A stretch of DNA of 64,000 nucleotides from Halomonas sp. PR-M31 (lineage in GTDB: Bacteria; Pseudomonadota; Gammaproteobacteria; Pseudomonadales; Halomonadaceae). The notes under the pieces were generated by a model, which worked only from the letters and a program-made list of their open reading frames with translations, had not been told where the DNA came from and did not search any database. This document shows, piece by piece, positions 16,840 to 25,507 of the stretch (the stretch's first letter is position 1; every line of letters begins with the position of its first letter). Position numbers and translations under genes: made by a program. Where the stretch lies: positions 38,484 through 102,483 of the forward strand of contig NZ_JIBT01000024.1 of NCBI RefSeq assembly GCF_001039575.1, in the 5' to 3' direction.

Positions 16840-18396
16840 ATGCGCCTCAAGTTTCATTGTCAGAATCGCGTCGGCATCCTGCGGGATATCGTGGCCCACT
16901 TCGCCGATTATGGTCTCAATGTGGCGCGCGGGGAGGTTGGCGGCGATCAGGGCAATAGCGTCTATCTGCACGTACCGCATCTGCTCAATGCCCAGTTGGC
17001 TACGCTCCGGCCCAGGCTCGAAGCGGTGGAGGGCGTCTTTGGCGTCAAGCGTGTCGAGCTGATGCCCAGCGAGCGGCGTCATCTGGAGCTCGATGCCTTG
17101 TTGTCATCGCTTCCTTATCCCGTCATGTCCATCGACATGCAGGGTCGTATCGTGGCCGCCAACCGGGCCGCCGGTCAGATGCTCGGCGTGCGGGTGGACG
17201 AAGTGCCCGGCATGTCGCTGGATCGGTATCTCCAGGATATCGATCTGCCCGAGCTGGTGCGGCGTAACAACGCTCGCGTCAACGGACTGCGGCTGACGCT
17301 CAAGGAAACCAGCTATCTGGCCGACATTGCGCCGTTGCATACCGGCGAGGACGATGTCGCTTCTCTGGCCGGGGCGGTAGTGACGCTGCACCGCGCCGAT
17401 CGGGTCGGCGAGCGTATTTATCAGGTCCAGCGTCAGGAGATGCACGGCTTCGAGGCGATCTTCCAGGCCAGCCCGGGACTTGCGGAGGTGGTGCAACAAG
17501 CGCGACGCATGGCGCCGCTGGACGCGCCCTTGTTGATCGAGGGGGAAACCGGTACCGGCAAGGAACTGCTGGCACGCGCCTGTCATCTGGCGAGCCCCTG
17601 CGGCCAGGCGCCGTTCATGGTTCTCAGCTGTGCGGGTCTACCGGAATCGATGGCCGAGACTGAGCTGTTCGGCTATGCACCGGGTGCTTTTGAGCGCGCG
17701 CGGCCCGAAGGCAAGCTGGGGCTTCTGGAGCTGACCGCTGGCGGTACCATCTTTCTCGACGAAGTGGGCGAGATGAGTCCGCGCCTTCAGGTCAAGCTGC
17801 TGCGGTTTCTTCAGGACGGCGGTTTTCGGCGGGTGGGCAGCGACGAGGAAACCTATCTGAACGTGCGGGTAATGTGTGCCACTCAACAGGACCTGCCACG
17901 GCTGTGTGCCGAGGGCCTTTTCCGCCAGGATCTCTATCATCGTCTCAACGTCCTCTCGATACATATTCCACCATTGCGCGACTGCCTGGACGGCATCGAG
18001 GAGCTTGCCCGACGCTTCATCGATCGTGCCGCCCGCCACATCGGCTGTCGACCCCCAGGGCTTTCCGGGGCGGTGGTCAAGAAGTTGTCGACGTATCACT
18101 GGCCGGGCAATGTGCGTCAACTCGAGAACGTACTGTTCCAGGCAGTATCGCTATGCGAAGGCGACGAGCTTCAGGCGCGCGATCTGCGCCTGCCCGCCAT
18201 CGCTCAAGCGCCGGGGTTTTCCGGTGTCGATCTCGACGGTTCGCTCAGCGATATTCTCGGCAAGGTGGAAAAGCGCGTGCTTGCCTCTCTCTATCCCGAA
18301 TACGCTTCGAGTCGCCTGCTGGCGCGACGACTGGGCGTGTCACATACCACCATCGCCAACAAGCTCAAGCGCTACGGCATCGGCCATGATGATTGA
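16840..18396 (+). CDS. phhR: TyrR/PhhR-family transcriptional regulator of aromatic amino acid catabolism
   Basis: The 518-residue protein has an N-terminal ACT domain (1-75), a PAS domain (about 85-190), an AAA+ domain with Walker A GETGTGKE near residue 234, and a C-terminal Fis-type helix-turn-helix (RLLARRLGVSHTTIANKLKRYGI). The loop normally reading GAFTGA in sigma54 activators is GAFERA here, as in TyrR-type proteins that do not act with sigma54. It is divergent from phhAB, and perfect and near-perfect TyrR boxes flank it. It should activate phhAB and hppD in response to Phe/Tyr. Confidence 0.93.
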   Translation: MRLKFHCQNRVGILRDIVAHFADYGLNVARGEVGGDQGNSVYLHVPHLLNAQLATLRPRLEAVEGVFGVKRVELMPSERRHLELDALLSSLPYPVMSIDMQGRIVAANRAAGQMLGVRVDEVPGMSLDRYLQDIDLPELVRRNNARVNGLRLTLKETSYLADIAPLHTGEDDVASLAGAVVTLHRADRVGERIYQVQRQEMHGFEAIFQASPGLAEVVQQARRMAPLDAPLLIEGETGTGKELLARACHLASPCGQAPFMVLSCAGLPESMAETELFGYAPGAFERARPEGKLGLLELTAGGTIFLDEVGEMSPRLQVKLLRFLQDGGFRRVGSDEETYLNVRVMCATQQDLPRLCAEGLFRQDLYHRLNVLSIHIPPLRDCLDGIEELARRFIDRAARHIGCRPPGLSGAVVKKLSTYHWPGNVRQLENVLFQAVSLCEGDELQARDLRLPAIAQAPGFSGVDLDGSLSDILGKVEKRVLASLYPEYASSRLLARRLGVSHTTIANKLKRYGIGHDD

Positions 18397-18410
18397 CGAA
18401 AGAAGATCGC

Positions 18411-18428
18411 TGTAAATCCAGTTTTACA
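18411..18428. promoter_or_regulatory. Perfect TyrR box upstream of hppD
   Basis: TGTAAA (18411-18416), six bases, then TTTACA (18423-18428) is an exact match to the TyrR consensus TGTAAA-N6-TTTACA. It lies 15 bases after the phhR stop and 190 bases before hppD. The TTGACA at 18495-18500 could be the -35 of the hppD promoter, although no good -10 was found. Confidence 0.75.
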
Positions 18429-18618
18429 GATCGTCAGCCTTTTGCGCCGCGAGAGGCCGCTATCAGGCGCTGTGTGCGGGCTTGTCAGTATTTCTTGACA
18501 AAGGGGATGCCGAAAATGCGCCGGTTAGGTGAACCGGAGGAATGAAAACGCGTCATGACGCGTCGCCGGGGCTTAGGCTGAATTCAGCGACCCAATAACA
18601 ATCCCCTGGAGAAAGACC

Positions 18619-19728
18619 ATGAACGTTTCCGCTTCCCCGACGCCACAGGTTTCCCAGCACAATCCCATCGGCACCGATGGCTTCGAGTTCGTCGAATACA
18701 CGGCGCCTACCGCCGAGGGACTGCAGGCGCTGCGCGAGCTTTTCCTGCGGATGGGGTTCACCGAGACGCGCAAGCACCGCTCCAAGGCGGTCAGCCTGTT
18801 TCAGCAGGAAGGCATCAACTTCGTGCTCAACGCCGAGCCGAAGAGCCAAGCCGCCGAATTTGCCCAGATGCATGGGCCCAGCGCCTGCGCCATGGCCTGG
18901 AAAGTGGCCGACGCTCGGCAGGCCTTCGACTACGCCGTGGCTCAGGGCGCGGAACCCGCAGAAACGTCGGTAGGGCCAGGGGAGGTAGGTATCCCGGCGG
19001 TCAAAGGCATCGGCGGCTCGCTGCTCTATTTCGTCGATCAAAAGGTCGATAGCAAGGGGCGCACTATCTACGACATCGACTTCGAACCCTTGGCTGGATC
19101 GAGTGCCGGCATCGACAAGAACGCCAATAGCGTAGGGCTAAAGGTGCTCGATCATCTGACTCACAACGTCGATCGCGGCCAGATGGACGTCTGGGCGAAT
19201 TTTTATACCGATATCGCCAATTTCCGCGAGATTCGCTACTTCGACATCGCCGGCAAGAAGACCGGGCTATTCTCTCGGGCCATGACCGCCCCCTGCGGCA
19301 AGATGCACATCCCCATCAACGAATCCGCCGACGACAACTCCCAGATCGCCGAATTCCTGCGGGAATACAACGGCGAGGGCATCCAGCACCTGGCCATGGC
19401 CACGGACGACATCTACGCCACGGTGCGCGGCTTGAAGAACAACGGCATCACCTTCCTGACCACCCCGGACACCTACTACGAGAAGCTCGACAAGCGAGTG
19501 CCCAACCATGAAGAGAAGATTGAGGACCTGCGCGAATTGAACCTGCTGGTGGACGGCGCCCCGCGTGAGGGGATCCTGCTGCAGATATTCACCGAAACGG
19601 TCATCGGCCCGATCTTCTTCGAGATCATCCAGCGCAAGGGCAATGAGGGGTTCGGCGAAGGCAATTTCAAGGCCCTGTTCGAGTCCATCGAGGAAGATCA
19701 GATTCGCCGGGGCGTGCTCAAGGAGTAA
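18619..19728 (+). CDS. hppD: 4-hydroxyphenylpyruvate dioxygenase
   Basis: The 369-residue Fe(II) enzyme converts 4-hydroxyphenylpyruvate to homogentisate. Two VOC-type halves are visible, with metal-ligand regions around LDHLTHNV, IQHLAMATDDI and the C-terminal Glu in PIFFEIIQRKG. The C-terminal GFGEGNFKALFESIE helix is diagnostic. The gene starts the hppD-hmgA-fahA-maiA operon (intervals 51, 34 and 26 bases). A ribosome-binding site GGAGAAAG lies just before ATG 18619, and a perfect TyrR box lies upstream. Confidence 0.97.
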   Translation: MNVSASPTPQVSQHNPIGTDGFEFVEYTAPTAEGLQALRELFLRMGFTETRKHRSKAVSLFQQEGINFVLNAEPKSQAAEFAQMHGPSACAMAWKVADARQAFDYAVAQGAEPAETSVGPGEVGIPAVKGIGGSLLYFVDQKVDSKGRTIYDIDFEPLAGSSAGIDKNANSVGLKVLDHLTHNVDRGQMDVWANFYTDIANFREIRYFDIAGKKTGLFSRAMTAPCGKMHIPINESADDNSQIAEFLREYNGEGIQHLAMATDDIYATVRGLKNNGITFLTTPDTYYEKLDKRVPNHEEKIEDLRELNLLVDGAPREGILLQIFTETVIGPIFFEIIQRKGNEGFGEGNFKALFESIEEDQIRRGVLKE

Positions 19729-19779
19729 TGAGCGACAGCGTTTTGATATCACCCTGTCAGCCATCGCGAGGAGTCCATC

Positions 19780-20919
19780 ATGAGCCACCGCTGGATCAAC
19801 TTTCCCATCCGGGAGGGCACGCATTCCCGCCAGGCCCACTGCGATCTGCCCGACGGCACCTTCGAGCGTGAACTGGGGCGCGAGGGCTTTTTCGGCCCGG
19901 TCAGCCACATGCATCATAAACATCCCCCCACCGGCTGGGTCGATTGGGAAGGGCCGCTGCGTCCGCATGCCTTCGATCTCAATGCCATCGAGGCGGCGCC
20001 GACCTGCCCCTGGCAGGCGCCGGTGGTACTCGACAACGCGGATATCGAGCTGCGCTTCTGGCGCCTGAATGAACCGATGCGCCATCTGGTGCGCAACAGC
20101 GACGGCGACCAGTTGCTGTTCATCCACCACGGCGAGGGGTCGCTCTATTGTGATTACGGCCACCTCGAATTCTGCGACGGCGATTATCTGGTGATCCCCC
20201 GGGGCACCGCTTGGCGGCTTGCGTCTCAAGCAAAATGCGAAATCCTGATGATCGAGAATGTCGATGGCGCCTACCAGTTGCCGGACAAGGGCATGCTCGG
20301 TCCCAACGCCATCTTCGATCCGGCGGTGCTCGAGCACCCGCACCTCGATCAGGCGTTCCGCGATCAGCAGGACGAGAGCACCTGGCAGGTTCGGGTCAAA
20401 CGCCTGGGGGAAATTTCCACCGTGACTTTTCCCTTCAACCCGTTGGATGCGGTGGGCTGGCACGGTGACAACACCGTGGTGAGCCTCAACTGGCGCGACA
20501 TCCGCCCGGTGATGAGCCATCGCTATCATCTGCCGCCGTCAGCCCATACCACCTTCGTGGCGCGTGGTTTCGTCGTCTGCACCTTCTGCCCTCGGCCCAT
20601 CGAATCCGACCCGGGAGCGCTCAAGGTGCCGTTCTATCACAACAACGACGATTACGACGAAGTGCTGTTCTATCACCGCGGCAACTTCTTTTCCCGGGAC
20701 AACATCGAGCAGGGCATGATCACCTTTCATCCCTGCGGCTTCGCCCACGGCCCTCACCCCAAGGCCCTCAAGAAGAGCCAGGACGATCCCGCGACCTTCA
20801 CGGATGAAGTCGCGGTGATGATCGATACTCGACGCAGCCTGCGTATTACCGAGACGGCACAAGACGTCGAGAACCCGGCCTATGTGAATTCCTGGCGGGC
20901 CCCGGGCAAGGCCGAATGA
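19780..20919 (+). CDS. hmgA: Homogentisate 1,2-dioxygenase (short form)
   Basis: The 379-residue cupin-type dioxygenase cleaves homogentisate to maleylacetoacetate. Motifs include LLFIHHGEGSLYCDYGHLEFCDGDYLVIPRGT, with the cupin pattern, and YHNNDDYDEVLFYHRGNFFSRD plus FHPCGFAHGPHP, which supply iron ligands (His, Glu, His). It is shorter than the approximately 430-residue HmgA of Pseudomonas, agreeing with a compact homogentisate dioxygenase subfamily. Operon context between hppD and fahA supports the role strongly. Confidence 0.93.
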   Translation: MSHRWINFPIREGTHSRQAHCDLPDGTFERELGREGFFGPVSHMHHKHPPTGWVDWEGPLRPHAFDLNAIEAAPTCPWQAPVVLDNADIELRFWRLNEPMRHLVRNSDGDQLLFIHHGEGSLYCDYGHLEFCDGDYLVIPRGTAWRLASQAKCEILMIENVDGAYQLPDKGMLGPNAIFDPAVLEHPHLDQAFRDQQDESTWQVRVKRLGEISTVTFPFNPLDAVGWHGDNTVVSLNWRDIRPVMSHRYHLPPSAHTTFVARGFVVCTFCPRPIESDPGALKVPFYHNNDDYDEVLFYHRGNFFSRDNIEQGMITFHPCGFAHGPHPKALKKSQDDPATFTDEVAVMIDTRRSLRITETAQDVENPAYVNSWRAPGKAE

Positions 20920-20953
20920 TGGTTTCAATTTCTGTGTTGGCAAGGAGTTTTCA

Positions 20954-21943
20954 ATGAAACTGGCATCCCTGAACCGGGGGCGTGACGGCGAGCTGGTGCT
21001 GGTCTCCCGCAATCTCGAGCGCGCCGTGGCGGCAAACGATATCGCCCCAACCCTGCAGGCGGCTCTTGATGACTGGGCGCAGGTGGCCCCGCGCTTGCAA
21101 GAACGCTATCAAGCCCTGAATGACGGCCAGTGCAGTGAGGCCTTCGATTTTCAACCGGAAGACTGCGCCAGCCCGCTGCCCCGGGCCTATCACTGGGCAG
21201 ATGGCAGCGCCTACGTCAACCACGTCGAGCTGGTGCGCAAGGCCCGCGGCGCCGAAATGCCCGAGAGCTTCTGGCACGATCCGCTGATGTACCAGGGCGG
21301 CTCCGATACCTTCCTGGCGCCGACTGCGCCGATTCGCCTGGCGGACGAGGCCTGGGGCATCGATCTCGAAGCCGAACTGGCGATCATCACCGACGATGTG
21401 GCGATGGGCATTGCTGTCGAAGCGGCGGAGGCGCACATCCAGCTGCTGATGCTGGTCAACGACGTGTCCCTGCGCAACCTGATTCCCGGCGAGCTGGCCA
21501 AGGGCTTCGGCTTCTACCAGGCCAAGCCGTCCTCATCCTTCTCGCCGGTGGCGATCACCCCGGATGAGCTGGGTGACGATTGGCAGGGCGGCAAGGTGCA
21601 TCTCGACATGGTCAGTCATATTAACGGGGAGCTGTTTGGTCGTCCCAATGCCGGCATCGACATGACCTTCGATTTTCCTACCCTGGTAGCCCATGCAGCC
21701 AAGACGCGGGCGCTAGGGGCCGGCACCATCATCGGCTCCGGCACGGTCTCCAACTACGATCGCAGCAGGGGCTCCGCCTGTTTGGCGGAAAAGCGTATGC
21801 TCGAGGTGCTCGAGCACGGCGAGGCCCGCACGCCGTTTCTCAAGTTCGGCGATCGAGTGCGCATCGAAATGTTCGATCGTGACGGTGGATCGCTGTTCGG
21901 CGCCATCGATCAGATCGTGGAGTGCTACGCACCAAGCGAATGA
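20954..21943 (+). CDS. fahA: Fumarylacetoacetate hydrolase
   Basis: The 329-residue FAH-family protein ends the homogentisate pathway by splitting fumarylacetoacetate into fumarate and acetoacetate. The metal-binding acidic residues lie in DLEAELAIITDDV and MLVNDVSLRNLIP, and the C-terminal GAGTIIGSGTVSNYD loop is typical. It is shorter than the eukaryotic enzyme, as bacterial versions often are. RBS AAGGAG precedes ATG 20954. It lies between hmgA and maiA. Confidence 0.93.
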   Translation: MKLASLNRGRDGELVLVSRNLERAVAANDIAPTLQAALDDWAQVAPRLQERYQALNDGQCSEAFDFQPEDCASPLPRAYHWADGSAYVNHVELVRKARGAEMPESFWHDPLMYQGGSDTFLAPTAPIRLADEAWGIDLEAELAIITDDVAMGIAVEAAEAHIQLLMLVNDVSLRNLIPGELAKGFGFYQAKPSSSFSPVAITPDELGDDWQGGKVHLDMVSHINGELFGRPNAGIDMTFDFPTLVAHAAKTRALGAGTIIGSGTVSNYDRSRGSACLAEKRMLEVLEHGEARTPFLKFGDRVRIEMFDRDGGSLFGAIDQIVECYAPSE

Positions 21944-21969
21944 CACAGTCAATCAACCCGGGAGAGAGT

Positions 21970-22629
21970 ATGCGCAACCAGCAACCTATTCTGTATGGCT
22001 ACTGGCGCTCCAGTGCTGCCTATCGAGCGCGCATCGCCGTGAATCTCAAGGGGGTCGAGGTCGAGCATCGCAGCGTCCATCTGGTGCATGACGGCGGGGA
22101 TCAGCACCGCGCCGAGTACCGGCAGATGAACCCCCAGGGCCTGGTGCCGCTGTTCGTCGATGACGATGGAACGCAAGTGTCCCAGTCCCTGGCGATCGTC
22201 GAGTATCTCGACGAAACCCGTCCCGAACCCGCCTTGCTGCCCCGGGAGCCGGCGGACCGCGCCCAGGCAAGGAGCTTTGCCCAGCACATCGCCAGCGAGA
22301 TTCATCCGCTCAACAACCTGCGGGTACTGCAGTATCTGGGCGGCGAACTCGGGCTCGACGACGCGACCAAACGGGCCTGGTATCAACACTGGGTGACGTT
22401 GGGCCTGGCAGCGCTGGAACCTCAGGCGGCCGCCTTGCAAGGCGCTTTCTCCCTGGGCGAGCGGCCCGGACTCCTGGAGCTGTGTCTGGTGCCGCAGCTT
22501 TATAACGCCCGGCGCTACGAGTGCGATCTCTCGGCGTATCCCTTTCTGGTCGCACTTGACGCCCGCGCTCGGGAACACGAGGCATTTCGACGGGCGGCAC
22601 CGGAGGTTCAACCCGATACGACGCCGTGA
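21970..22629 (+). CDS. maiA: Maleylacetoacetate isomerase (zeta-class glutathione transferase)
   Basis: The 219-residue protein has the zeta GST signature SSAAYRARIAVNLKG (catalytic SSxxxR), the glutathione-binding PLFVDDDGTQVSQSLAIVEYLDE and the helical C-terminal domain with EIHPLNNLRVLQYL. It isomerises maleylacetoacetate to fumarylacetoacetate. I chose ATG 21970, which follows GGAGAG at 21961, over 21922, which lies inside fahA. It converges with the anti-sigma gene 4 bases away. Confidence 0.93.
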   Translation: MRNQQPILYGYWRSSAAYRARIAVNLKGVEVEHRSVHLVHDGGDQHRAEYRQMNPQGLVPLFVDDDGTQVSQSLAIVEYLDETRPEPALLPREPADRAQARSFAQHIASEIHPLNNLRVLQYLGGELGLDDATKRAWYQHWVTLGLAALEPQAAALQGAFSLGERPGLLELCLVPQLYNARRYECDLSAYPFLVALDARAREHEAFRRAAPEVQPDTTP

Positions 22630-22633
22630 TTCC

Positions 22634-22864
22634 TTAGCGATTTGATCGAGTGGGATCTTCGTCAGTGGCGTCTTGCTCGCCAGCGAGCGGCTTATAGGCA
22701 TTACCAGCCTGATGCAATAGCTCGAACTGCTTGTTGCATTCGTGGCAGGCGCCGCACATGCCAACGTGCATGCGCAACAATAGGCGATTCTTGAAACCGA
22801 GAGGGGCGTCCAGGCGCCGGGACATCAGCTTGGTGATTTCTCGACACACCATCAGTTTGAACAT
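22634..22864 (-). CDS. Zinc-finger anti-sigma factor (short, zf-HC2 type)
   Basis: The 76-residue soluble protein carries the ZAS-like HX3CXXC pattern (HVGMCGACHEC) within a short helical frame (CREITKLMSRRLDAPLGFKNRLLLRMH). It has no transmembrane helix, so it is a cytoplasmic anti-sigma factor. Its ATG overlaps the sigma factor stop (TAATG at 22862-22866), showing translational coupling. It probably holds the partner sigma inactive and releases it on a redox or metal signal. Confidence 0.82.
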   Translation of the reverse strand: MFKLMVCREITKLMSRRLDAPLGFKNRLLLRMHVGMCGACHECNKQFELLHQAGNAYKPLAGEQDATDEDPTRSNR

Positions 22865-23460
22865 TACGCTTTCTCCGCAAGCCAGCCGTTTTCGATACAA
22901 GCGCGCAGGCGCAATCGGGCGCGGTGCAGGATGACCCAGCAGTTGTTTTCCTTGATGCCGGTTTCCTTGCAGATGTCTTCGGTGGAAAGACCCATCAGCT
23001 CCCGCAAGGAAAAAATACGCGCAATATTGTCCGGCGGGGCAATCATGCAGGCATCGAAGACTTGCCAGAAACGCTCGCTGACGAAAGCGGCTTCCGGATC
23101 GCCCCAGTTCGAAGGACGCGCGGCTTCTTCCCAGCGCCCGTTACGTTTGAACTGACGCTCGATGGCACCGTCATTCAGCTCATCCTCCCAAGGACGCCAG
23201 TTGCCTTGTCGACGCTGGCTGCGCAAACCGTCGAGAATCTTGAACTTGAGAATGCCGAACACCCAGGTCTCGTAGCCCGAATGCCCCAGAAAGCTTGCAT
23301 CTTTTTCCATGGCGGCAACCAGGGCTTCCTGTACTACATCTTCGGCCTGAGCGAGATCGCGAAGCTGCAGACGAGCAAAGGAGACCAATCGCGGTCGAAT
23401 GGCTGCCAGGCGCTGCATTCTTTCGTTCTTGTTGTCGTTCGCAGATGTCGTCATGATCAC
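22864..23460 (-). CDS. ECF-family RNA polymerase sigma factor
   Basis: The 198-residue protein has sigma region 2 (FARLQLRDLAQAEDVVQEALVAAM, then ETWVFGILKFKILDGLR) and region 4 (FSLRELMGLSTEDICKETGIKENNCWVILHRARLRLR), with an unusually long linker between them. The start is ATG 23460 or 23454. It is coupled to the zf-HC2 anti-sigma gene downstream. Targets are unknown; the Cys-rich secreted protein at 24450 is a candidate because small secreted metal-binding proteins are often controlled by such pairs. Confidence 0.88.
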   Translation of the reverse strand: MIMTTSANDNKNERMQRLAAIRPRLVSFARLQLRDLAQAEDVVQEALVAAMEKDASFLGHSGYETWVFGILKFKILDGLRSQRRQGNWRPWEDELNDGAIERQFKRNGRWEEAARPSNWGDPEAAFVSERFWQVFDACMIAPPDNIARIFSLRELMGLSTEDICKETGIKENNCWVILHRARLRLRACIENGWLAEKA

Positions 23461-23516
23461 ATCTCGTTCGCAGAGTGCTTGCCATCATGTACGCCTGAAT
23501 GGGCAGGTCAAGGCGT

Positions 23517-24202
23517 TCAACGCACTTGGCGATAGTGGTTGGTCAACGCACGGCTGTCGACGCCTCGCCAATAGCGATAACGCAATCGCCACATCAACAG
23601 GATAGTGCGCCAGAGGCCGTCATGCTCCCAGCGGCGCCCGGAACTCATTACGCGCTGACCCAGGCAGGCAGGTGATGAAAGCCTCTTGAGACGCGCCGAC
23701 ATCTCGATATCTTCCATCAAGGGCTGTTCAGGAAAACCGCCAACCGCATTGAACGCCTGGCGGGTCATGAATATCGCCTGATCGCCGGTGGCAATGCCGG
23801 TGAGTCGCGAACGCAGATTCATGGCGCCGGCCACCATCTTGAGCAGCGGATGGCGACCGCTAAGCGCTATGTCGAAACGCCCCCAGACGCGCTGGGTGAG
23901 CGCTTGGATGATCAACTGATCCGCACGCCTGGGCAAGCGCGTATCCGCATGCAGAAAGAGCAGAGTGTCACCCCGGCTGGCCCTGGCGCCTGCATTCATC
24001 TGTCGAGCACGTCCGGGTTCGCACACCAGCACCCGTGATACCAGCGGTGAAGCCAAGGCAACGGTCTGATCCTGCTACCGCCATCGGCGACGATGATTTC
24101 ACAACCGCAGACCCATAGTCCCAGTAGCGAAACGAGCTGATCCTCGATCCCATGAGCTTCGTTCAAAGTAGGAATGATGATGCTGAGTCGGGGTCGTTGC
24201 AT
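23517..24202 (-). pseudogene. Family 2 glycosyltransferase (TIGR04283-like), frameshifted near 24071
   Basis: The N-terminus (LSIIIPTLNEAHGIEDQL, CEIIVADGGS) and the remainder (RARQMNAGARASRGDTLLFLHADTRLP, ATGDQAIFMTRQAFNAVGGFP, LMEDIEMSARLKR) are in different frames. One extra base in the AGCAGGATC sequence (24071-24073 on the plus strand) joins them into 228 residues, the usual length. The family (rSAM/selenodomain-associated transferase 2) often accompanies the TIGR04282-type transferase, which is found here at 31694. The acceptor is unknown. Nothing separates it from the sigma factor gene except 56 bases. Confidence 0.75.
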
Positions 24203-24449
24203 CGCGCGGCCCTCATGTACACGGGAAAGTGTTTTTATCGTTCGCCTTGGAGCGAGAACGCCCAGTCGTCAGTCCAGGGAATATTGGCCTGGTCCAGTAT
24301 GCAGTGGTGCGTCTTGCCATGCATGAACACACCGAAAACAAAAATGACCTTGAATCTGTAAGTGATTCCTTCCTCGACCTACCAAATATCAGACGCCAGC
24401 GAAACACGGTGTCTTTCAGGTGGCGAACAACAACCGATGGAGTGATCCC
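24203..24449. other. Gap before the Cys-rich repeat gene
   Basis: I find no gene here. This divergent region between the glycosyltransferase and the Cys-rich repeat gene should hold promoters for both. I could not pick out a convincing -35/-10 pair or an ECF-type promoter. A GGAG lies at 24439-24442, giving the start at 24450. Confidence 0.3.
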
Positions 24450-24737
24450 ATGATACTCAAGAAGCGTTTTTCCCTTTCTCCTGCAGGCAGGATTGCCTCT
24501 CGGATAGCCGGTACCGTACTGGCCGTATCGCTGAGCGGCGCAGCCATGCAGGCCATGGCGGCTTGTGGTGCCGCCAATCCCTGTGCCAGCAAGAACCCCT
24601 GTGCGGCAAAGCAGACCTGTGGAGCCAACCCTTGCGCGACGAAAAACCCTTGCGCCATGAAAAACCCCTGTGCAGCCAATCCCTGCGCCGCCAATCCCTG
24701 CGCGGCCAAGAAGAATCCTTGCGCGGCAGAGTCCTGA
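24450..24737 (+). CDS. Secreted Cys-rich protein with NPC(A) repeats, possible metal-binding peptide
   Basis: The 95-residue product has a signal peptide (basic start ILKKRFSLSP, hydrophobic GTVLAVSLSGAAMQAMA, cleavage expected at AMA-A). A short mature chain follows with ten cysteines in a repeated pattern: NPC occurs eight times, mostly as (K)NPCAA with spacings of 5-7 residues. Every repeat is Cys plus small residues, with no aromatic residue. Such chains suit metal (Cu, Zn, Fe) binding or a precursor for peptide modification, but no modifying enzyme (for example DUF692) is next to it. NPCA repeats also occur, as I recall, in front of some c-type cytochromes. Confidence 0.75.
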   Translation: MILKKRFSLSPAGRIASRIAGTVLAVSLSGAAMQAMAACGAANPCASKNPCAAKQTCGANPCATKNPCAMKNPCAANPCAANPCAAKKNPCAAES

Positions 24738-24840
24738 CGGGTTGAAGCAGACTCAATCACTGAAGGCTGAAACAGGGAATTGCCATGACATCGGGCGGGA
24801 GGGCAGGCATCGCGCCCGGGTCATCGGAACAAAGCAAGTC

Positions 24841-25473
24841 TCAACCGTTAAGCTCAATCACACGTCCACCCGCCGCTTCGGCGTCCGCCACGTCATGGGT
24901 AACCATCAACGTCGGCAGGCCTTCCTGACGCACCCGTTCAAACACCAGCTGGCGCATTTCGTCTCGCAGGGTAGCGTCGAGCTTTGAGAAGGGTTCATCG
25001 AGCAGCATGGCCTTTGGCTTGGATAGCAGTACGCGCATGAGCGCTACCCGGGAGCGCTGGCCGCCGGAGAGGGTGGCGGGGTCGCGGTGGGCAAATCCTT
25101 CTAGGCCTATTTCCTCGAGTGCCGTCTCGACACGCTGCTGACGCTCGCGGCGTGAGCCGTCGGCGATCATGCCAAAGGCCAGATTACCGCCCACGCCAAG
25201 ATGAGGAAACAGCAGCGGGTCCTGAAACAGCAATCCCACCCGGCGTGCCTCCGCGGGTAGCCGAGTGAGGTCGCGCTCCCCTAGCCGAACCCTGCCGCTG
25301 GCGGAGAAGGCAGGTGATAGAAAGCCAGCGATATAGGCCAGCAGCGTCGATTTGCCCACTCCGGAAGGGCCCATTACCGTCAATACTTCCCCGGGTGCAA
25401 TGGCGGTATCGATGCCAAGCAGGGAACTGCCTTCGAGGGCGATATGTACATTTTCCAAGATCAACGAATGCAT
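24841..25473 (-). CDS. ynjD: ABC transporter ATPase, YnjD type
   Basis: The 210-residue ATPase has Walker A (GPSGVGKST), the Q-loop (LLFQDPLLFPHLGV), signature LSGGQRSRVALMR and Walker B with catalytic Glu (AMLLDEPFSKLD), then the H-loop (VTHDVADAEA). It is the last gene of a three-gene minus-strand operon with a double-length permease and a periplasmic binding protein, the YnjBCD arrangement. Thiamine or other small-solute uptake has been suggested for relatives; the substrate is not established. Confidence 0.88.
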   Translation of the reverse strand: MHSLILENVHIALEGSSLLGIDTAIAPGEVLTVMGPSGVGKSTLLAYIAGFLSPAFSASGRVRLGERDLTRLPAEARRVGLLFQDPLLFPHLGVGGNLAFGMIADGSRRERQQRVETALEEIGLEGFAHRDPATLSGGQRSRVALMRVLLSKPKAMLLDEPFSKLDATLRDEMRQLVFERVRQEGLPTLMVTHDVADAEAAGGRVIELNG

Positions 25474-25507
25474 GGAGCTCCTGAAAATGAAAGATGGCGC
25501 GACGGCG

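Noticed and set aside
19267..20529. 420-codon open frame antisense to hppD and hmgA
   Set aside because: It spans two strongly supported genes on the opposite strand and resembles no known protein.
24560..24730. The NPC-repeat DNA as a possible CRISPR array
   Set aside because: Repeats are short, unequal, without spacers, and in frame within a secreted protein gene.
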